64,000 nt of DNA from Bdellovibrionia bacterium (GCA_030427805.1 JAUICP010000004.1:1-64000); one strand, 5' to 3'; shown: positions 24,449 to 33,069, counted from the first letter of the stretch. Numbers and translations: made by a program. Notes: generated from the sequence alone by a model not told the origin.

Positions 24449-24563
24449 GGGGGAAAGCCTAGCTTTCCCCCAGGGGGTTTGGGGGCTTGCCACCAACAAG
24501 TAAAAAAAGGGCTTACGCCCGCACTCCGTAGGAGTTTTTTTGAGGACATTGATATCAATGTCC
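24449..24563. other. Candidate oriT/regulatory region with stacked inverted repeats
   Basis: Three structures sit between the transfer operon and the mobilisation genes: a 10-bp-stem hairpin GGGGGAAAGC/GCTTTCCCCC (24449-24471) followed by G-rich GGGGGTTTGGGGGCTTGCC; a GGGC/GCCC hairpin (24509-24520); and the perfect 20-bp palindrome GGACATTGATATCAATGTCC (24544-24563). MOB_P origins usually lie just before mobC and the relaxase gene, as here. No nic site is identified with certainty. An open frame (24416-24724) crosses it but looks non-coding. Confidence 0.45.
24523..24541 (+). terminator. Intrinsic terminator after the transfer operon
   Basis: ACTCC gta GGAGT forms a 5-bp stem followed by seven T (24535-24541). 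It lies 104 nt after the TraG-like stop, on the plus strand. Short but well formed. Confidence 0.55.
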
Positions 24564-24741
24564 ATACTTGCATGAACAAAACGACCCTAAATCCCCCTCA
24601 ACATACCTCAAAAGAACCAAGGACAAAAAATGCGACAAACCACAAAAACAAAAGGAACAACACCAGCCTAAAAAATATGACTACCAAGTATCTAAGCAGC
24701 CAAACGAATAACTTTAATCAGTAAAAATGAAAGGAGAAATT

Positions 24742-25095
24742 ATGGAAAAGCTCGAGCAACTAGAGTTACAAACTGGAAGATCCACCTGTGTGAGGATGTC
24801 CCCTCAAGAATACACGAGAATCAGGAACGAAAGTGCTAATTCTGGCAAATCTATCCCTGAGCTTTTAAGAGAGGCCTATTTCAACTCCCCACCTAGAAAG
24901 GTGCTCGTTACCGAAAAAGACCTCGCCATTCTAAGAAACGACATGGGCAAGATTGGAAACAATCTAAATCAAATCGTAAGAAAACTAAATGCCGGATTCG
25001 TTCACGGCTGGAGTAACACCCTGGATTTGGTTTTTGAACAATTCAAAACTCTGACCGACCAAATTCATTACGGCTATGGCGTACATCAAAGTTAA
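24742..25095 (+). CDS. MobC-like relaxosome accessory protein
   Basis: 117 residues from ATG 24742 (AAAGGAG upstream). A ribbon-helix-helix-like start (TCVRMSPQEYTRIRNESANSGKSIPELLREAYF) is followed by the MobC signature around RNDMGKIGNNLNQIVRKLNAGF. MobC helps open oriT for the relaxase. It overlaps the relaxase gene by 20 nt, the standard mobCA arrangement. Confidence 0.85.
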   Translation: MEKLEQLELQTGRSTCVRMSPQEYTRIRNESANSGKSIPELLREAYFNSPPRKVLVTEKDLAILRNDMGKIGNNLNQIVRKLNAGFVHGWSNTLDLVFEQFKTLTDQIHYGYGVHQS

Positions 25096-26965
25096 GTGGA
25101 GAAAGGATATTCCAAAAAATAAGGAAATGTCTGCCAGAGATTATGAGACGTACTTACTTAAAGACAGAGGAACAGAGCTTGTGACAAATGGACATAGCAG
25201 TATCCCAGGATATGCAATAGACAAATTTGAGCTTACTCAAGCCGCTTTTGGCAAAAACAAAGCCAGAAGAGGCCAAAGTGTCAATATTGCCTTTGAGGTT
25301 ATCCACAGCTTTAGCCCTGAGGAAAGCAAACTCCTGTCGGCTGAGAAAGTCAACTTTATGGGTACAGAATTGGCCAAACGCTACTTTCCAAACCATGAGT
25401 TCATAGTCGTTACTCATACCGACACCAACAAGACTCATAATCACATTCTAGTAAATCCGGTTAACGAAATCACTGGCAAACGAGACATTATTGATAAAAA
25501 AGAACATCTCTATAACCTCAGAGCAATCTCTAACGATATCTCTAGAGAAAACGATCTTTCCATTATTAAGAAAACAGACAAGGAACGAGAGAGAAATATC
25601 CCTCAGAAGGTTAAAGAGATTCAAAGACGAGGTGGAAAGTCTTATAGACTGGACCTTTTCCAAAAAGCCGATTTTGCTAGAAGCTATGCCACAAGCTTTG
25701 ATGAGTATGTGAGTATTCTTCACGAGCTATCCATCAATGTTGCGATTACGGAAAAGAATATCACCTACCACTATGTGGGACACGAAAAAGGCATCCGTGG
25801 CAAAAAGCTTGGGACAAATTATGACAAGGCAGGTCTTGTCGAAAAGTTTAAATCAAATGACGAGCTGTTTTTAAAACAGCCTCAATTAAGGAGAAAGATT
25901 AGAGATGGAATCAGCAATTTTACAACTGGAAAAAGAAATTCAGTGGGAGTTTCAAGCTCACTACTACTGGATGGAACAAATGCACAAAACTCTCAAGGAA
26001 AAGATTACGGGTCTTATACAAAAGGTAACCGTCGTGGTAACAGGACTCCTCTTCCTTCAGATAGTGCTCTTAGGGACTCTATTGTACCTATTAGTGAGAT
26101 AAGAAAGGCCTCTAATAGTGACATTTTAGAATACCTAAAAAAGCAAAACATCCCATTTTCGACAAACAAAAGTGGTGACACCGTATTAAAAGGCCGTGAG
26201 CACATTGTTATCAATGGCAACAGATGGACCAACACAAAAAACAAGACCATCGGATCACTTATTGAGCTTGTCAGTCTTCACGATGATGTGAGCTTTCTTG
26301 GCGCAATATCAAAAATTACAAATAACAAAAACCTTCTACTGCTTGAGCAATATTTTGGAGAGGTAAAAAGACCCTATAAGTCTTTCTATATACCCAAGAT
26401 CAAAAAAGAAGATCCTCAAATAGCAAGGCAGAAGTTAAAGTCATTTCTGAAAAGCAATAGAATTGATCCAAAGCTATCGGATGATCTTTTCAAGCAAAAA
26501 CGAGTCCAGGTGGATGCCAAAGGTAGCATTTGGTTTTTTTCAAACGAAGACCCAAAAAAAGCCATCGAATACACAACAGACTCAAATCAAAATTACAAAG
26601 AAAACTACCATGGAGACAAAAGCTCTCCTTTTACTCACTCTTATAAGGGTGGAAAACAGCTTAAAGTCTACACAGACTTTTTGAGTTTCTTAAAAGCCAG
26701 TGGCAAGAAAGCCACAGCCAAGCAGTCTCAATCTAGCCTTGTACTTATGGGACTAGAGGAAAAGGCCTTACACATTTTTCTAGCGACAAGACCAAATATC
26801 AAAAACATTGAGTTCGTTGAGCCTGAGAGTAAAGAGCACAACAAGAATCAATGGAATTTCATAGATCGCCAGAAAAAGACCCTCAAACCCTATGGGATTT
26901 CTGTCTCAAGCATTTCATTTGAGAAGGCAAAGGGCAGAAACCTGGCAAGAGGCATTGAACTTTAA
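25076..26965 (+). CDS. MOB_P-type relaxase with C-terminal DUF3991/TOPRIM-like region
   Basis: 629 residues. The N-terminal relaxase domain has a candidate catalytic Tyr (YETYL, 23-27) and the three-His metal motif HTDTNKTHNHILVN (His 114, 121, 123). The protein nicks oriT, attaches covalently to the DNA 5' end and pilots it through the T4SS. The C-terminal half (from about residue 345) resembles DUF3991 plus a TOPRIM-like fold (ILEYLKKQNIPF..., GSIWFFSNED, SSLVLMGLEEKALHIFLA), which may act in priming or DNA processing. Coupled to mobC. Confidence 0.85.
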   Translation: MAYIKVKWRKDIPKNKEMSARDYETYLLKDRGTELVTNGHSSIPGYAIDKFELTQAAFGKNKARRGQSVNIAFEVIHSFSPEESKLLSAEKVNFMGTELAKRYFPNHEFIVVTHTDTNKTHNHILVNPVNEITGKRDIIDKKEHLYNLRAISNDISRENDLSIIKKTDKERERNIPQKVKEIQRRGGKSYRLDLFQKADFARSYATSFDEYVSILHELSINVAITEKNITYHYVGHEKGIRGKKLGTNYDKAGLVEKFKSNDELFLKQPQLRRKIRDGISNFTTGKRNSVGVSSSLLLDGTNAQNSQGKDYGSYTKGNRRGNRTPLPSDSALRDSIVPISEIRKASNSDILEYLKKQNIPFSTNKSGDTVLKGREHIVINGNRWTNTKNKTIGSLIELVSLHDDVSFLGAISKITNNKNLLLLEQYFGEVKRPYKSFYIPKIKKEDPQIARQKLKSFLKSNRIDPKLSDDLFKQKRVQVDAKGSIWFFSNEDPKKAIEYTTDSNQNYKENYHGDKSSPFTHSYKGGKQLKVYTDFLSFLKASGKKATAKQSQSSLVLMGLEEKALHIFLATRPNIKNIEFVEPESKEHNKNQWNFIDRQKKTLKPYGISVSSISFEKAKGRNLARGIEL

Positions 26966-26988
26966 CTCTTAAATTTTGGAGAAATATT

Positions 26989-27348
26989 ATGGAACAGACC
27001 AACACTCAAAAACCAGTTAGAAAGACCACCAAGAAAAGTGACTCTTCAGCTATTCGATTTGACAAGACGTTCATGAGACAAATTGCTCGCCTCGTAGATC
27101 GAGCTAACAAAAAGCAGTTCGGCAGAAAGATTAAAGCAAAAGATATTATCAAAACACTTTTTACTCTGGCAGACGAAAGCATCATTGAAAAAGTGGTTAA
27201 AAGCACCCAAGAGGACTCTTTAACTTTGGAGAATAAAAAAGAGATTTTCATGAGAGAAAATCTGAGCAAATTCGAGGGAAACAAAGAAGACTTTGAACAA
27301 AAAATGATGGAACTCATGAGCGGCTTCTTGTCACAAAACCGAACGTAA
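26989..27348 (+). CDS. Hypothetical protein between relaxase and excisionase
   Basis: 119 residues, Lys-rich, all helical, with GGAG before ATG 26989. The middle (FMRQIARLVDRANKKQFGRKIKAKDIIKTLFTLA) resembles a ribbon-helix-helix or small DNA-binding accessory protein of mobile elements, but I cannot name a family. It follows the relaxase gene by 23 nt. Confidence 0.55.
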   Translation: MEQTNTQKPVRKTTKKSDSSAIRFDKTFMRQIARLVDRANKKQFGRKIKAKDIIKTLFTLADESIIEKVVKSTQEDSLTLENKKEIFMRENLSKFEGNKEDFEQKMMELMSGFLSQNRT

Positions 27349-27404
27349 TTTGTGACAAACAAAAATTTTCTGCGGGCGCATTATCTTAAAAAATGGAGAC
27401 AATG

Positions 27405-27632
27405 ATGACTAACAACATTTTCGTACCAGAAGTGCAATTCAAAAACCTTGTTTGGTTGACAGTAAGAGAAGCTGCGATCTATATTAGACGAGTAGACGAA
27501 GACGGCAACCCTTCACTTAAGTCTATTTACAATGCTATCTACCGACGAAAGATTAAAGCAAAGAAATTTCTCGGTAAATGGATGATAAAAAAGTCTGACT
27601 TAGACCGTTCAATAGAAACCTCTTATTCGTAG
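27405..27632 (+). CDS. Excisionase-like HTH protein
   Basis: 75 residues (start ATG 27405, GGAG 6 nt upstream; 27393 is the outer alternative). A MerR/HTH_17-like winged helix pattern is visible: LTVREAAIYIR, SLKSIYNAIYRRKIKAKKFLGKWMIKKSDLDR. Proteins of this kind act as recombination directionality factors or help the integrase. It lies 8 nt before the integrase gene. Confidence 0.75.
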   Translation: MTNNIFVPEVQFKNLVWLTVREAAIYIRRVDEDGNPSLKSIYNAIYRRKIKAKKFLGKWMIKKSDLDRSIETSYS

Positions 27633-27640
27633 GAGGTTTC

Positions 27641-28981
27641 ATGGCTGTTACTAAATATTATTGCAATAAAGATCAAAAAAATTACTGGCGCGTTTATGTT
27701 CAAAAACAGAGCAAAATCTATCGCCATATTAGACTACAGAAAAACATAGGCAAAATTCCTTTTGAAGACGAACAAAAGGCCTATGCTCTCGAAGAGCAAT
27801 GGAAAGAAAGGCTAGCATCAAAAGTAGCTAAAAAAGAAGCTCAAGGATGTTGCTGGGATGAACTGATTGAACGTTTTGAACTACACTACAAACGTTATCC
27901 AACAAAAAAAATGAACACCAGCACCATGATGGATCACGTTTCACGGGTTCGGAATTATACAGCCGAGTGGCTAAAGCTACCTTGCCAAGAAATTCAGTTT
28001 GGGGACGCTTGTGAGTTGTTTGAAGAGTTTTTAGAAAAAGGACTCTCAAAAGCTCTGCGCACAAATATTAAAGGGTCTATCAACAAAATCTACAAATGGG
28101 GGATACAGCGAAAGTTTATTGTCAATATATCTGAAAGTCCTACTCTAGGTGTAGAAATAGAAGACCTCTATGAACTTGAGGAAGAGAAAGAACCTGAGAT
28201 ATTGAACCAGTCTGAAATTGCCTTATTTCTAAAAAGAGCTTTTGAGACCAAACATCCCTGGGCCGACATTTGGAAGTTTGATTTAAATTCTGGATTAAGG
28301 GCTCAAGAGATCAACGGGCTCCGGAAAGAGGACATTACTCTTATAAACCCGAAGCAAGCAGTAGAGCTAGAGAAGACCACACCAAGAAACAAGATCAACT
28401 ATGGCACTATCCGAGTAAAGCGACAATGGAGTACAAAGTTAAAAAGATGTACTCGACTCAAAGGAAAATATAGCCGGACTGTCCCCCTCAACTCAGAAAT
28501 GTATTGGTGGCTCATTAAGTACCTCCCTCAAGCTCAATTTGGGAAGGACAAGCATGGATCAAGGCTATTCCCAAAAACAAAAGCTTTTGATAACGGAGAC
28601 CAGGCGGCTGTTATTCGGATGTTTTGTGAATCCCAAGGCTTAAAGTCGATCAAATATCACACCCTCAGAGCTTGCTGGGCTACAGAGGTCCTTCGTTCAG
28701 GAGTCCCTGCCACAGATTTGATGCTTATGGGGGGATGGAGAGACTACAAGACTATGATGATATACATTCGCTTGGCAGGCCTGGAAACAGTCGGTGCAAC
28801 CGAAGGGCTCAATTACGAAGTAAGCACCCAACAAGATAAGCTCAATATGAGTGCTGCCCAGTGGTCGGAGCTGAAGTCTGATAAGCCTCCTCTTGCACAT
28901 GATAAACCTAGACCAACAGGAAAGGAGGAGGAGGAGGAGAAGGAAGCCCTGCCTGATAATGTTGTTCACCTTTTTGGGTAG
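27641..28981 (+). CDS. Tyrosine recombinase/integrase
   Basis: 446 residues: an N-terminal arm-binding/SAM-like part, then the catalytic domain with Arg in LNSGLRAQEINGL, HxxR as YHTLRACWATEVL, GGW in place of the second His region (LMGGWRDYKT) and the nucleophile Tyr in MMIYIRLAG. It catalyses integration and excision of the element. The tail is Lys/Glu-rich (KEEEEEKEALP). GGAGG lies just before the ATG. The gene sits near the right end of the element, as usual for integrases. Confidence 0.9.
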   Translation: MAVTKYYCNKDQKNYWRVYVQKQSKIYRHIRLQKNIGKIPFEDEQKAYALEEQWKERLASKVAKKEAQGCCWDELIERFELHYKRYPTKKMNTSTMMDHVSRVRNYTAEWLKLPCQEIQFGDACELFEEFLEKGLSKALRTNIKGSINKIYKWGIQRKFIVNISESPTLGVEIEDLYELEEEKEPEILNQSEIALFLKRAFETKHPWADIWKFDLNSGLRAQEINGLRKEDITLINPKQAVELEKTTPRNKINYGTIRVKRQWSTKLKRCTRLKGKYSRTVPLNSEMYWWLIKYLPQAQFGKDKHGSRLFPKTKAFDNGDQAAVIRMFCESQGLKSIKYHTLRACWATEVLRSGVPATDLMLMGGWRDYKTMMIYIRLAGLETVGATEGLNYEVSTQQDKLNMSAAQWSELKSDKPPLAHDKPRPTGKEEEEEKEALPDNVVHLFG

Positions 28982-28992
28982 CTGGGACCACC

Positions 28993-29096
28993 TCAAATCG
29001 AATGTACTTGATTTCAATTGACACAAATCCATCAAAAATTTGATTTTTTGATGGATTTGTACCACGCGCCCCCTAATGCCTATAAGTTCGATTTGA
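28993..29096. repeat. Nested inverted repeats between integrase and abiE
   Basis: Outer arms TCAAATCGAA (28993-29002) and TTCGATTTGA (29087-29096) enclose a perfect 16-bp inverted repeat ACAAATCCATCAAAAA (29023-29038)/its complement (29045-29060) with a 6-nt loop. It could be an integrase/excisionase arm region, an attachment site or a two-way terminator. The right stem is followed by ACCACGCGCC and not by a T run. Confidence 0.5.
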
Positions 29097-29162
29097 CATA
29101 GATATTAACCTAAAAGTGAATGAATTTGCACTTTTTATTGAAAAATAGTGCAAGTTCATTCA
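29093..29162 (+). promoter_or_regulatory. abiE promoter with inverted-repeat operator
   Basis: TTGACA (29093-29098) is a candidate -35. The leader just before abiEi contains a 20-bp inverted repeat with two mismatches: 29117-29136 (TGAATGAATTTGCACTTTTT) and its complement 29143-29162. AbiEi antitoxins of the family repress their own operon by binding paired inverted repeats, so this is the expected operator. The -10 is not clear. Confidence 0.6.
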
Positions 29163-29172
29163 TAATAAAAAC

Positions 29173-29766
29173 ATGAAAAAAGGCGAGGTAAAAGCACAAA
29201 TTGATAGCCTAATACCCCTGGGAGTTTTCTCGACCGAGGAAGCCCTTGAAAAGCTTTCTATATCTCAACCAACATTCTCCAGGCTTGCAAAATCAGATCT
29301 TATTGAGAAGGTCTCAAGGGGCCTATATCTCCACACTGAGGCTGACATCAACTTCGAGCACCTGGATTATATTGTTGCTTGCAAAAGGTTTGGAAGGAAC
29401 TCAGTTATAGGTGGTCTATCTGCTCTTGAGTTTTACAATCTCACAGAACAGGTGGCTCCTATCATTTGGGTACTCATCCCTCCTGAGAGAAGAGTTTCAA
29501 GTGACAGCAAATATAAAACAATAAAAACCAAAGCCTCTTCAAAACTTGGTGTCGATACGATTGATGATTTTAGAATTACAAGTATTGATCGCACTCTTAT
29601 TGAGTCTCTTAAGTATCAAACGAAAATTGGAGAAGGCATTGTTTTTAAAGCTATTACCGAAGCTATTAAAAATAATCAGACAACAGAAGATCGACTCTAC
29701 AAAATGGCTAAAAAACTGGCTATGCTTTCTTTTCTTGAAAAAAAATGGGAGCTTCTAACAGCATGA
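29173..29766 (+). CDS. abiEi: AbiEi-family antitoxin/autorepressor
   Basis: 197 residues with an N-terminal winged-helix (GVFSTEEALEKLSISQPTFSRLAKSDLIEKVSRGLYL) and the AbiEi core (RFGRNSVIGGLSALEFYNL, VWVLIPPERR-type strand, ITSIDRTLIESL). AbiEi neutralises the AbiEii nucleotidyltransferase and represses the operon. The stop overlaps the abiEii start as ATGA. Inverted repeats upstream support autoregulation. The pair gives phage abortive infection or element stabilisation. Confidence 0.85.
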   Translation: MKKGEVKAQIDSLIPLGVFSTEEALEKLSISQPTFSRLAKSDLIEKVSRGLYLHTEADINFEHLDYIVACKRFGRNSVIGGLSALEFYNLTEQVAPIIWVLIPPERRVSSDSKYKTIKTKASSKLGVDTIDDFRITSIDRTLIESLKYQTKIGEGIVFKAITEAIKNNQTTEDRLYKMAKKLAMLSFLEKKWELLTA

Positions 29767-30596
29767 ATAAAGAAAATCTCGCTCGCTCCATCGCTAACAG
29801 ACTCTCGAATATCTCAAAAGAAAAAAATATTGCCTATCGGTATGTGGCAATGAGCTTTTTTATCGAGCGGATGGTCGCAAGAATCTTGACCTCCCCTTTA
29901 AAAGATGATCTCATCTTCAAAGGCGGATATGTAGGACTCCGGGTGTATGACTCCAAGAGATACACGGTGGATCTAGATGCCGTACTCAACTCCAACCAAA
30001 GCAAGGAAAACCTAGACTCTCTTCAAAAAGCGATTGAATCAGACCTCGATGATGGAGTTTGGTTTAAATTTGAAGGACAAGAGAAACTACCTCTCCAATC
30101 CTACAGGGGCGGCATCAAGCTCATTTACCGAGCCGGGCTCGGTGAACCCCCTAAAAATGTTTCTAAAGCCGTAAAGGTTCACTTTGACATCGGTTTCAGC
30201 GATGCCATTATCCCCGACCCTGTATTACAAAAAACATCAACCATCTTTGGTGATGGAGAAATAAGCTGGAGGGTCTACCCTGTTGAAACGATGATTGCCG
30301 AGAAAGTTCATGCCTTTATCTTCAGAGATGGAGGAAGCTCTAGAGCTAAGGATTTATATGACCTTTCATTTTATCTTCCAAAGGCCGATCAGAAAAATTT
30401 AGAAAAAGCCATAAAAGCTTGCTTCAATCATCGCGAGACCGATCTCCCCGAGAGTGTTTATGAAACTATGAAATCCTATGATTTTTTCCTCGTAAAAAAG
30501 TCATGGAACAAAGTCTCTTCTGTGATTTCAGAGAAAACAGATTTTGAGTCTTGCCTCGACATTGTTTTGCAAAATTTAAAAAATTTGAAACTATAA
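29763..30596 (+). CDS. abiEii: AbiEii-family nucleotidyltransferase toxin
   Basis: 277 residues from ATG 29763 (ATGA overlap with abiEi; the outer ATG 29745 is less likely). The nucleotidyltransferase motif is clear: LIFKGGYVGLRVYDSKRYTVDLDAVL, then VHFDIGFSD and VYPVETMIAEKVHAFIFR with SSRAKDLYDL. Type IV toxin-antitoxin systems of this family act without direct toxin-antitoxin binding. It is a cargo defence or stability module of the element. An intrinsic terminator follows. Confidence 0.9.
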   Translation: MNKENLARSIANRLSNISKEKNIAYRYVAMSFFIERMVARILTSPLKDDLIFKGGYVGLRVYDSKRYTVDLDAVLNSNQSKENLDSLQKAIESDLDDGVWFKFEGQEKLPLQSYRGGIKLIYRAGLGEPPKNVSKAVKVHFDIGFSDAIIPDPVLQKTSTIFGDGEISWRVYPVETMIAEKVHAFIFRDGGSSRAKDLYDLSFYLPKADQKNLEKAIKACFNHRETDLPESVYETMKSYDFFLVKKSWNKVSSVISEKTDFESCLDIVLQNLKNLKL

Positions 30597-30618
30597 AAAA
30601 TACTTGCAAGCCTTGAGA

Positions 30619-30639
30619 AAGTCTGCGAGACTTCTTTTT
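30619..30639 (+). terminator. Terminator after abiE
   Basis: AAGTCT gcg AGACTT followed by CTTTTT, 23 nt after the abiEii stop. A 6-bp stem plus a T tract on the plus strand. Confidence 0.6.
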
Positions 30640-30699
30640 AAGAGGTTTGCTAAGTTAGCAAACGAAAAGCGGTAAGTCGTTGGAATTCTTGACTACCGG

Positions 30700-30862
30700 A
30701 AAAGTCCACCAAATCAAAACCATAATTCTGTTTGTTGTCACTACACCCTATTTGATTTGTTTTGCTGTTGGTCGCTTGCGTAGGCAAGCTCCTATTGGTG
30801 GACCCTTCACGGGAACGAACCGACAGGTTCGGACCAGCTATGGATTCCACCAAATCTCTCAA
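30700..30862. repeat. tRNA-3'-end-like repeats at the element boundary; candidate attachment region
   Basis: GTCCACCAA near 30703 is mirrored by TTGGTGGAC near 30796, with matching flanks, and a third CCACCAAATC lies near 30849. The minus strand near 30800-30835 reads like a tRNA T-arm and acceptor (GGTTCG...GGGTCCACCA), but the matching 5' half is missing, so no intact tRNA is called. The rest of the 297-bp gap 30597-30893 shows no gene. Confidence 0.35.
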
Positions 30863-30893
30863 ATGATCCGAATATTTCGTTAGTGTCGATAAA

Positions 30894-31292
30894 CTAAGAC
30901 TCTGGTTCCGCTGTTCTTGCAAAGGCAATGACATGACCATCAAAATCTTTAACATAACCGGCTTCATCACCCCAGTTTTGCTGAGTCACAGGCATCAAAA
31001 GCTTTGCACCGGCCTCACAGGCTCTATCAAGATCTTTTTGTGGATTTTCCACAGTGAAATAAAGTTCACATCTCGACGATCCATTATTTTTTTCTGGATC
31101 ATCAATAGACTCCCCTAGAAGCTTCTTTATTCCCTGATTCGGCATCAAACCTAGAATCGCTCCATTACCAAGATCAAATTCAGTCATTCCCGGCACATCA
31201 AGCGAAGGCTCAATATTTAAAACCGATCTATAAAAAGCAGCGCTTTTCCTTTGATCATTAACATAGAGGATAAAGTTTGTTTTCATCATCAT
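30894..31292 (-). CDS. Glyoxalase/VOC-fold protein
   Basis: 132 residues of the vicinal-oxygen-chelate fold: FILYVNDQRKSAAFYRSVLN at the start, MTEFDLGNGAILGLMPN, LYFTVENPQKDLDRACEAGAKLLMPV and a final WGDEAGYVKDFDGHVIAFA. Members include dioxygenases and antibiotic-binding proteins; the substrate is not deducible. It is the first gene outside the apparent element and reads towards it. Confidence 0.85.
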   Translation of the reverse strand: MMMKTNFILYVNDQRKSAAFYRSVLNIEPSLDVPGMTEFDLGNGAILGLMPNQGIKKLLGESIDDPEKNNGSSRCELYFTVENPQKDLDRACEAGAKLLMPVTQQNWGDEAGYVKDFDGHVIAFARTAEPES

Positions 31293-31361
31293 TTAGTACC
31301 TCACACCCAAGCCTCAATCAACCTGTTGTAATTCAGAGATGAAAAAAGCTATTATCAATTT

Positions 31362-32342
31362 ATGAAATATACGGATCGTTCAAAAATTAATCGCAGAACT
31401 TTAATTAAAAAACTGGGGCTTTACTCGGGCCTTCTCTGCTTGCCGCAAAGTATTGTGGCCAAGGAAGAGGATTCGGGAGCCAAGCCAAAGGCTAGACAGG
31501 AAAGTTCGGCCCCACAAAAAAAGCTCTTATCCAATACCATCCCTTCGAGTGGCTCGAAAATAAGTGCCATGGGCATGGGAACTTGGATTACCTTTAACGT
31601 TGGTTCAAATACAGAACTCAGGGACAAAAGAACACAAGTCCTAAAAAAGTTTTTTGCGATGGGGGGAGAGCTCATTGACTCGTCTCCGATGTATGGTTCC
31701 GCCCAATCGGTCCTTGGATATAGCCTCGGCAAACTCGCCTATCCTAAAAAGCTTTTTGTGGCTGATAAAATTTGGACCCAATCAACAAGTGAAGGTCCAA
31801 AGCAATATCAAGAAATCAAAAACCTCTGGGGTGTCAAAAAAACAGATTTGATGCAAATTCACAACCTCCTCAACTGGCAGGATCACTTGAAGTATTTGCA
31901 GCGACTGAAATCATCGGGAGAAATTAAATACCTGGGCATTACAACCTCCCATGGAAGAAGACATGACGAACTAGAAGCTATTATGAAATCCCATACTTTG
32001 GATTTTGTGCAACTGACCTACAACATAACTCACCGTGAAGCCGAAAGCCGCATTTTAAAAGTAGCAAAGGATCGAGGCATCGCCGTTATCGCCAACCGCC
32101 CCTATGACGGTGGAGACCTTATGGATACCTATAAATCTAAGAAACTCCCCGCCCTCGCTAAAGAAGCCGGCATTAAAAGCTGGGCCGAATTGTTTTTAAA
32201 ATGGATTATTTCTCACCCGGCCGTAACACTCGCCATTCCAGCGACTTCAAAGGTTGAACACATGATAGAAAACATGAAGGTACTCGAAGGTAATTTTTTC
32301 TCGCCAGAACTTCGCAAAGCCTTATCTAAGGAGTTCTCTTGA
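31362..32342 (+). CDS. Tat-exported aldo/keto reductase
   Basis: 326 residues. An N-terminal twin-arginine signal (NRRTLIKKLG) and hydrophobic stretch are followed by an aldo/keto reductase barrel: GMGTWI, LIDSSPMYGSA (catalytic Asp and Tyr), KIW (Lys), LMQIHNL (His) and the NAD(P)-site SHPAVTLAIPATSK. Export through Tat implies folding with cofactor in the cytoplasm and action in the periplasm. It overlaps the following membrane-protein gene by 4 nt. Confidence 0.85.
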   Translation: MKYTDRSKINRRTLIKKLGLYSGLLCLPQSIVAKEEDSGAKPKARQESSAPQKKLLSNTIPSSGSKISAMGMGTWITFNVGSNTELRDKRTQVLKKFFAMGGELIDSSPMYGSAQSVLGYSLGKLAYPKKLFVADKIWTQSTSEGPKQYQEIKNLWGVKKTDLMQIHNLLNWQDHLKYLQRLKSSGEIKYLGITTSHGRRHDELEAIMKSHTLDFVQLTYNITHREAESRILKVAKDRGIAVIANRPYDGGDLMDTYKSKKLPALAKEAGIKSWAELFLKWIISHPAVTLAIPATSKVEHMIENMKVLEGNFFSPELRKALSKEFS

Positions 32343-32911
32343 TCGAGAACTTTTCTATTTCTGACTTCATTATGTTTTCAAGTGAAGTTTACGGTGGGAC
32401 CTTTTGCTCGTTTATCGACAATAACCCCCTACCCATACTCATACTTTTAATTGGGCTCGTAGGGACTATGGGTTATAACATGATTTTCAAGCCTAAGAAT
32501 TCTCTGTCTAGCAAACTATTCATCGCCACTACCGCCTGTTCCTATCTTTTTTTGGGAATCACTTTTTATGGGCACTATTTCGCAGAGATTACATGGTACT
32601 CGAACTATCTTTTGGGCCTTTGCCTGTTCCAGTCGACAGTGCTTTTCTTGTTTCTTTTTCGCGGAAAATCCATTGCATTTAAAAGATCCAGAATTGGGCA
32701 AGCGGTGGTTCTCTTCGCCGTACTCCTTCCCCTAGACAGCCTTCTCATGGGTCAAAATCTTCTTTGGATCGAAATGGGCCCGACAAAGCTTAGCCTTTTA
32801 ACTCTCATACTCCCCTTGGCCCTAAAACCTCGGACGCGCTGGATGTATTTAAGCTTTATCGTTCCTCTAATGATGCTCTTCCATGAACTTTCGATCTACT
32901 CAACCTTCTGA
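32339..32911 (+). CDS. Multi-pass membrane protein of unknown function
   Basis: 190 residues with about six hydrophobic helices, including LPILILLIGLVGTMGYNMIF and LLGLCLFQSTVLFLFLF. The frame starts at TTG 32339 overlapping the reductase stop; ATG 32372 is an alternative. It is translationally coupled to the reductase, so it might supply electrons or anchor it, but there are no heme or iron-sulphur motifs. Not recognised. Confidence 0.6.
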   Translation: MIENFSISDFIMFSSEVYGGTFCSFIDNNPLPILILLIGLVGTMGYNMIFKPKNSLSSKLFIATTACSYLFLGITFYGHYFAEITWYSNYLLGLCLFQSTVLFLFLFRGKSIAFKRSRIGQAVVLFAVLLPLDSLLMGQNLLWIEMGPTKLSLLTLILPLALKPRTRWMYLSFIVPLMMLFHELSIYSTF

Positions 32912-33069
32912 TGCCGAAAGATCAATAAACTAACCCAGATGCGAGTCCTATTTGATTCAGCACTCGACTGAATCTCTGTTTCAAAATACGACACATAAAT
33001 TCGAAATGGTCAGTCGTAGCTGGAGGTCCTTTTCTGTAACTTCTTTGTATGAACGATAACAAGGGAGTC

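Noticed and set aside
24416-24724. A 102-codon open frame overlapping the TraG-like stop
   Set aside because: It runs through the hairpins, a terminator and the 20-bp palindrome, has a low-complexity Asn/Lys/Thr-rich end and no ribosome site apart from overlap. Non-coding oriT-like DNA is the better explanation.
30796-30860. Possible intact tRNA gene on the minus strand
   Set aside because: The T-arm and acceptor look partly right, but the T stem pairs poorly and no matching 5' acceptor half or anticodon arm follows.
30650-30970. Minus-strand 106-codon frame and plus-strand 67-codon frame near the element end
   Set aside because: Their translations resemble those of tRNA-like sequence read backwards and neither has a ribosome site.
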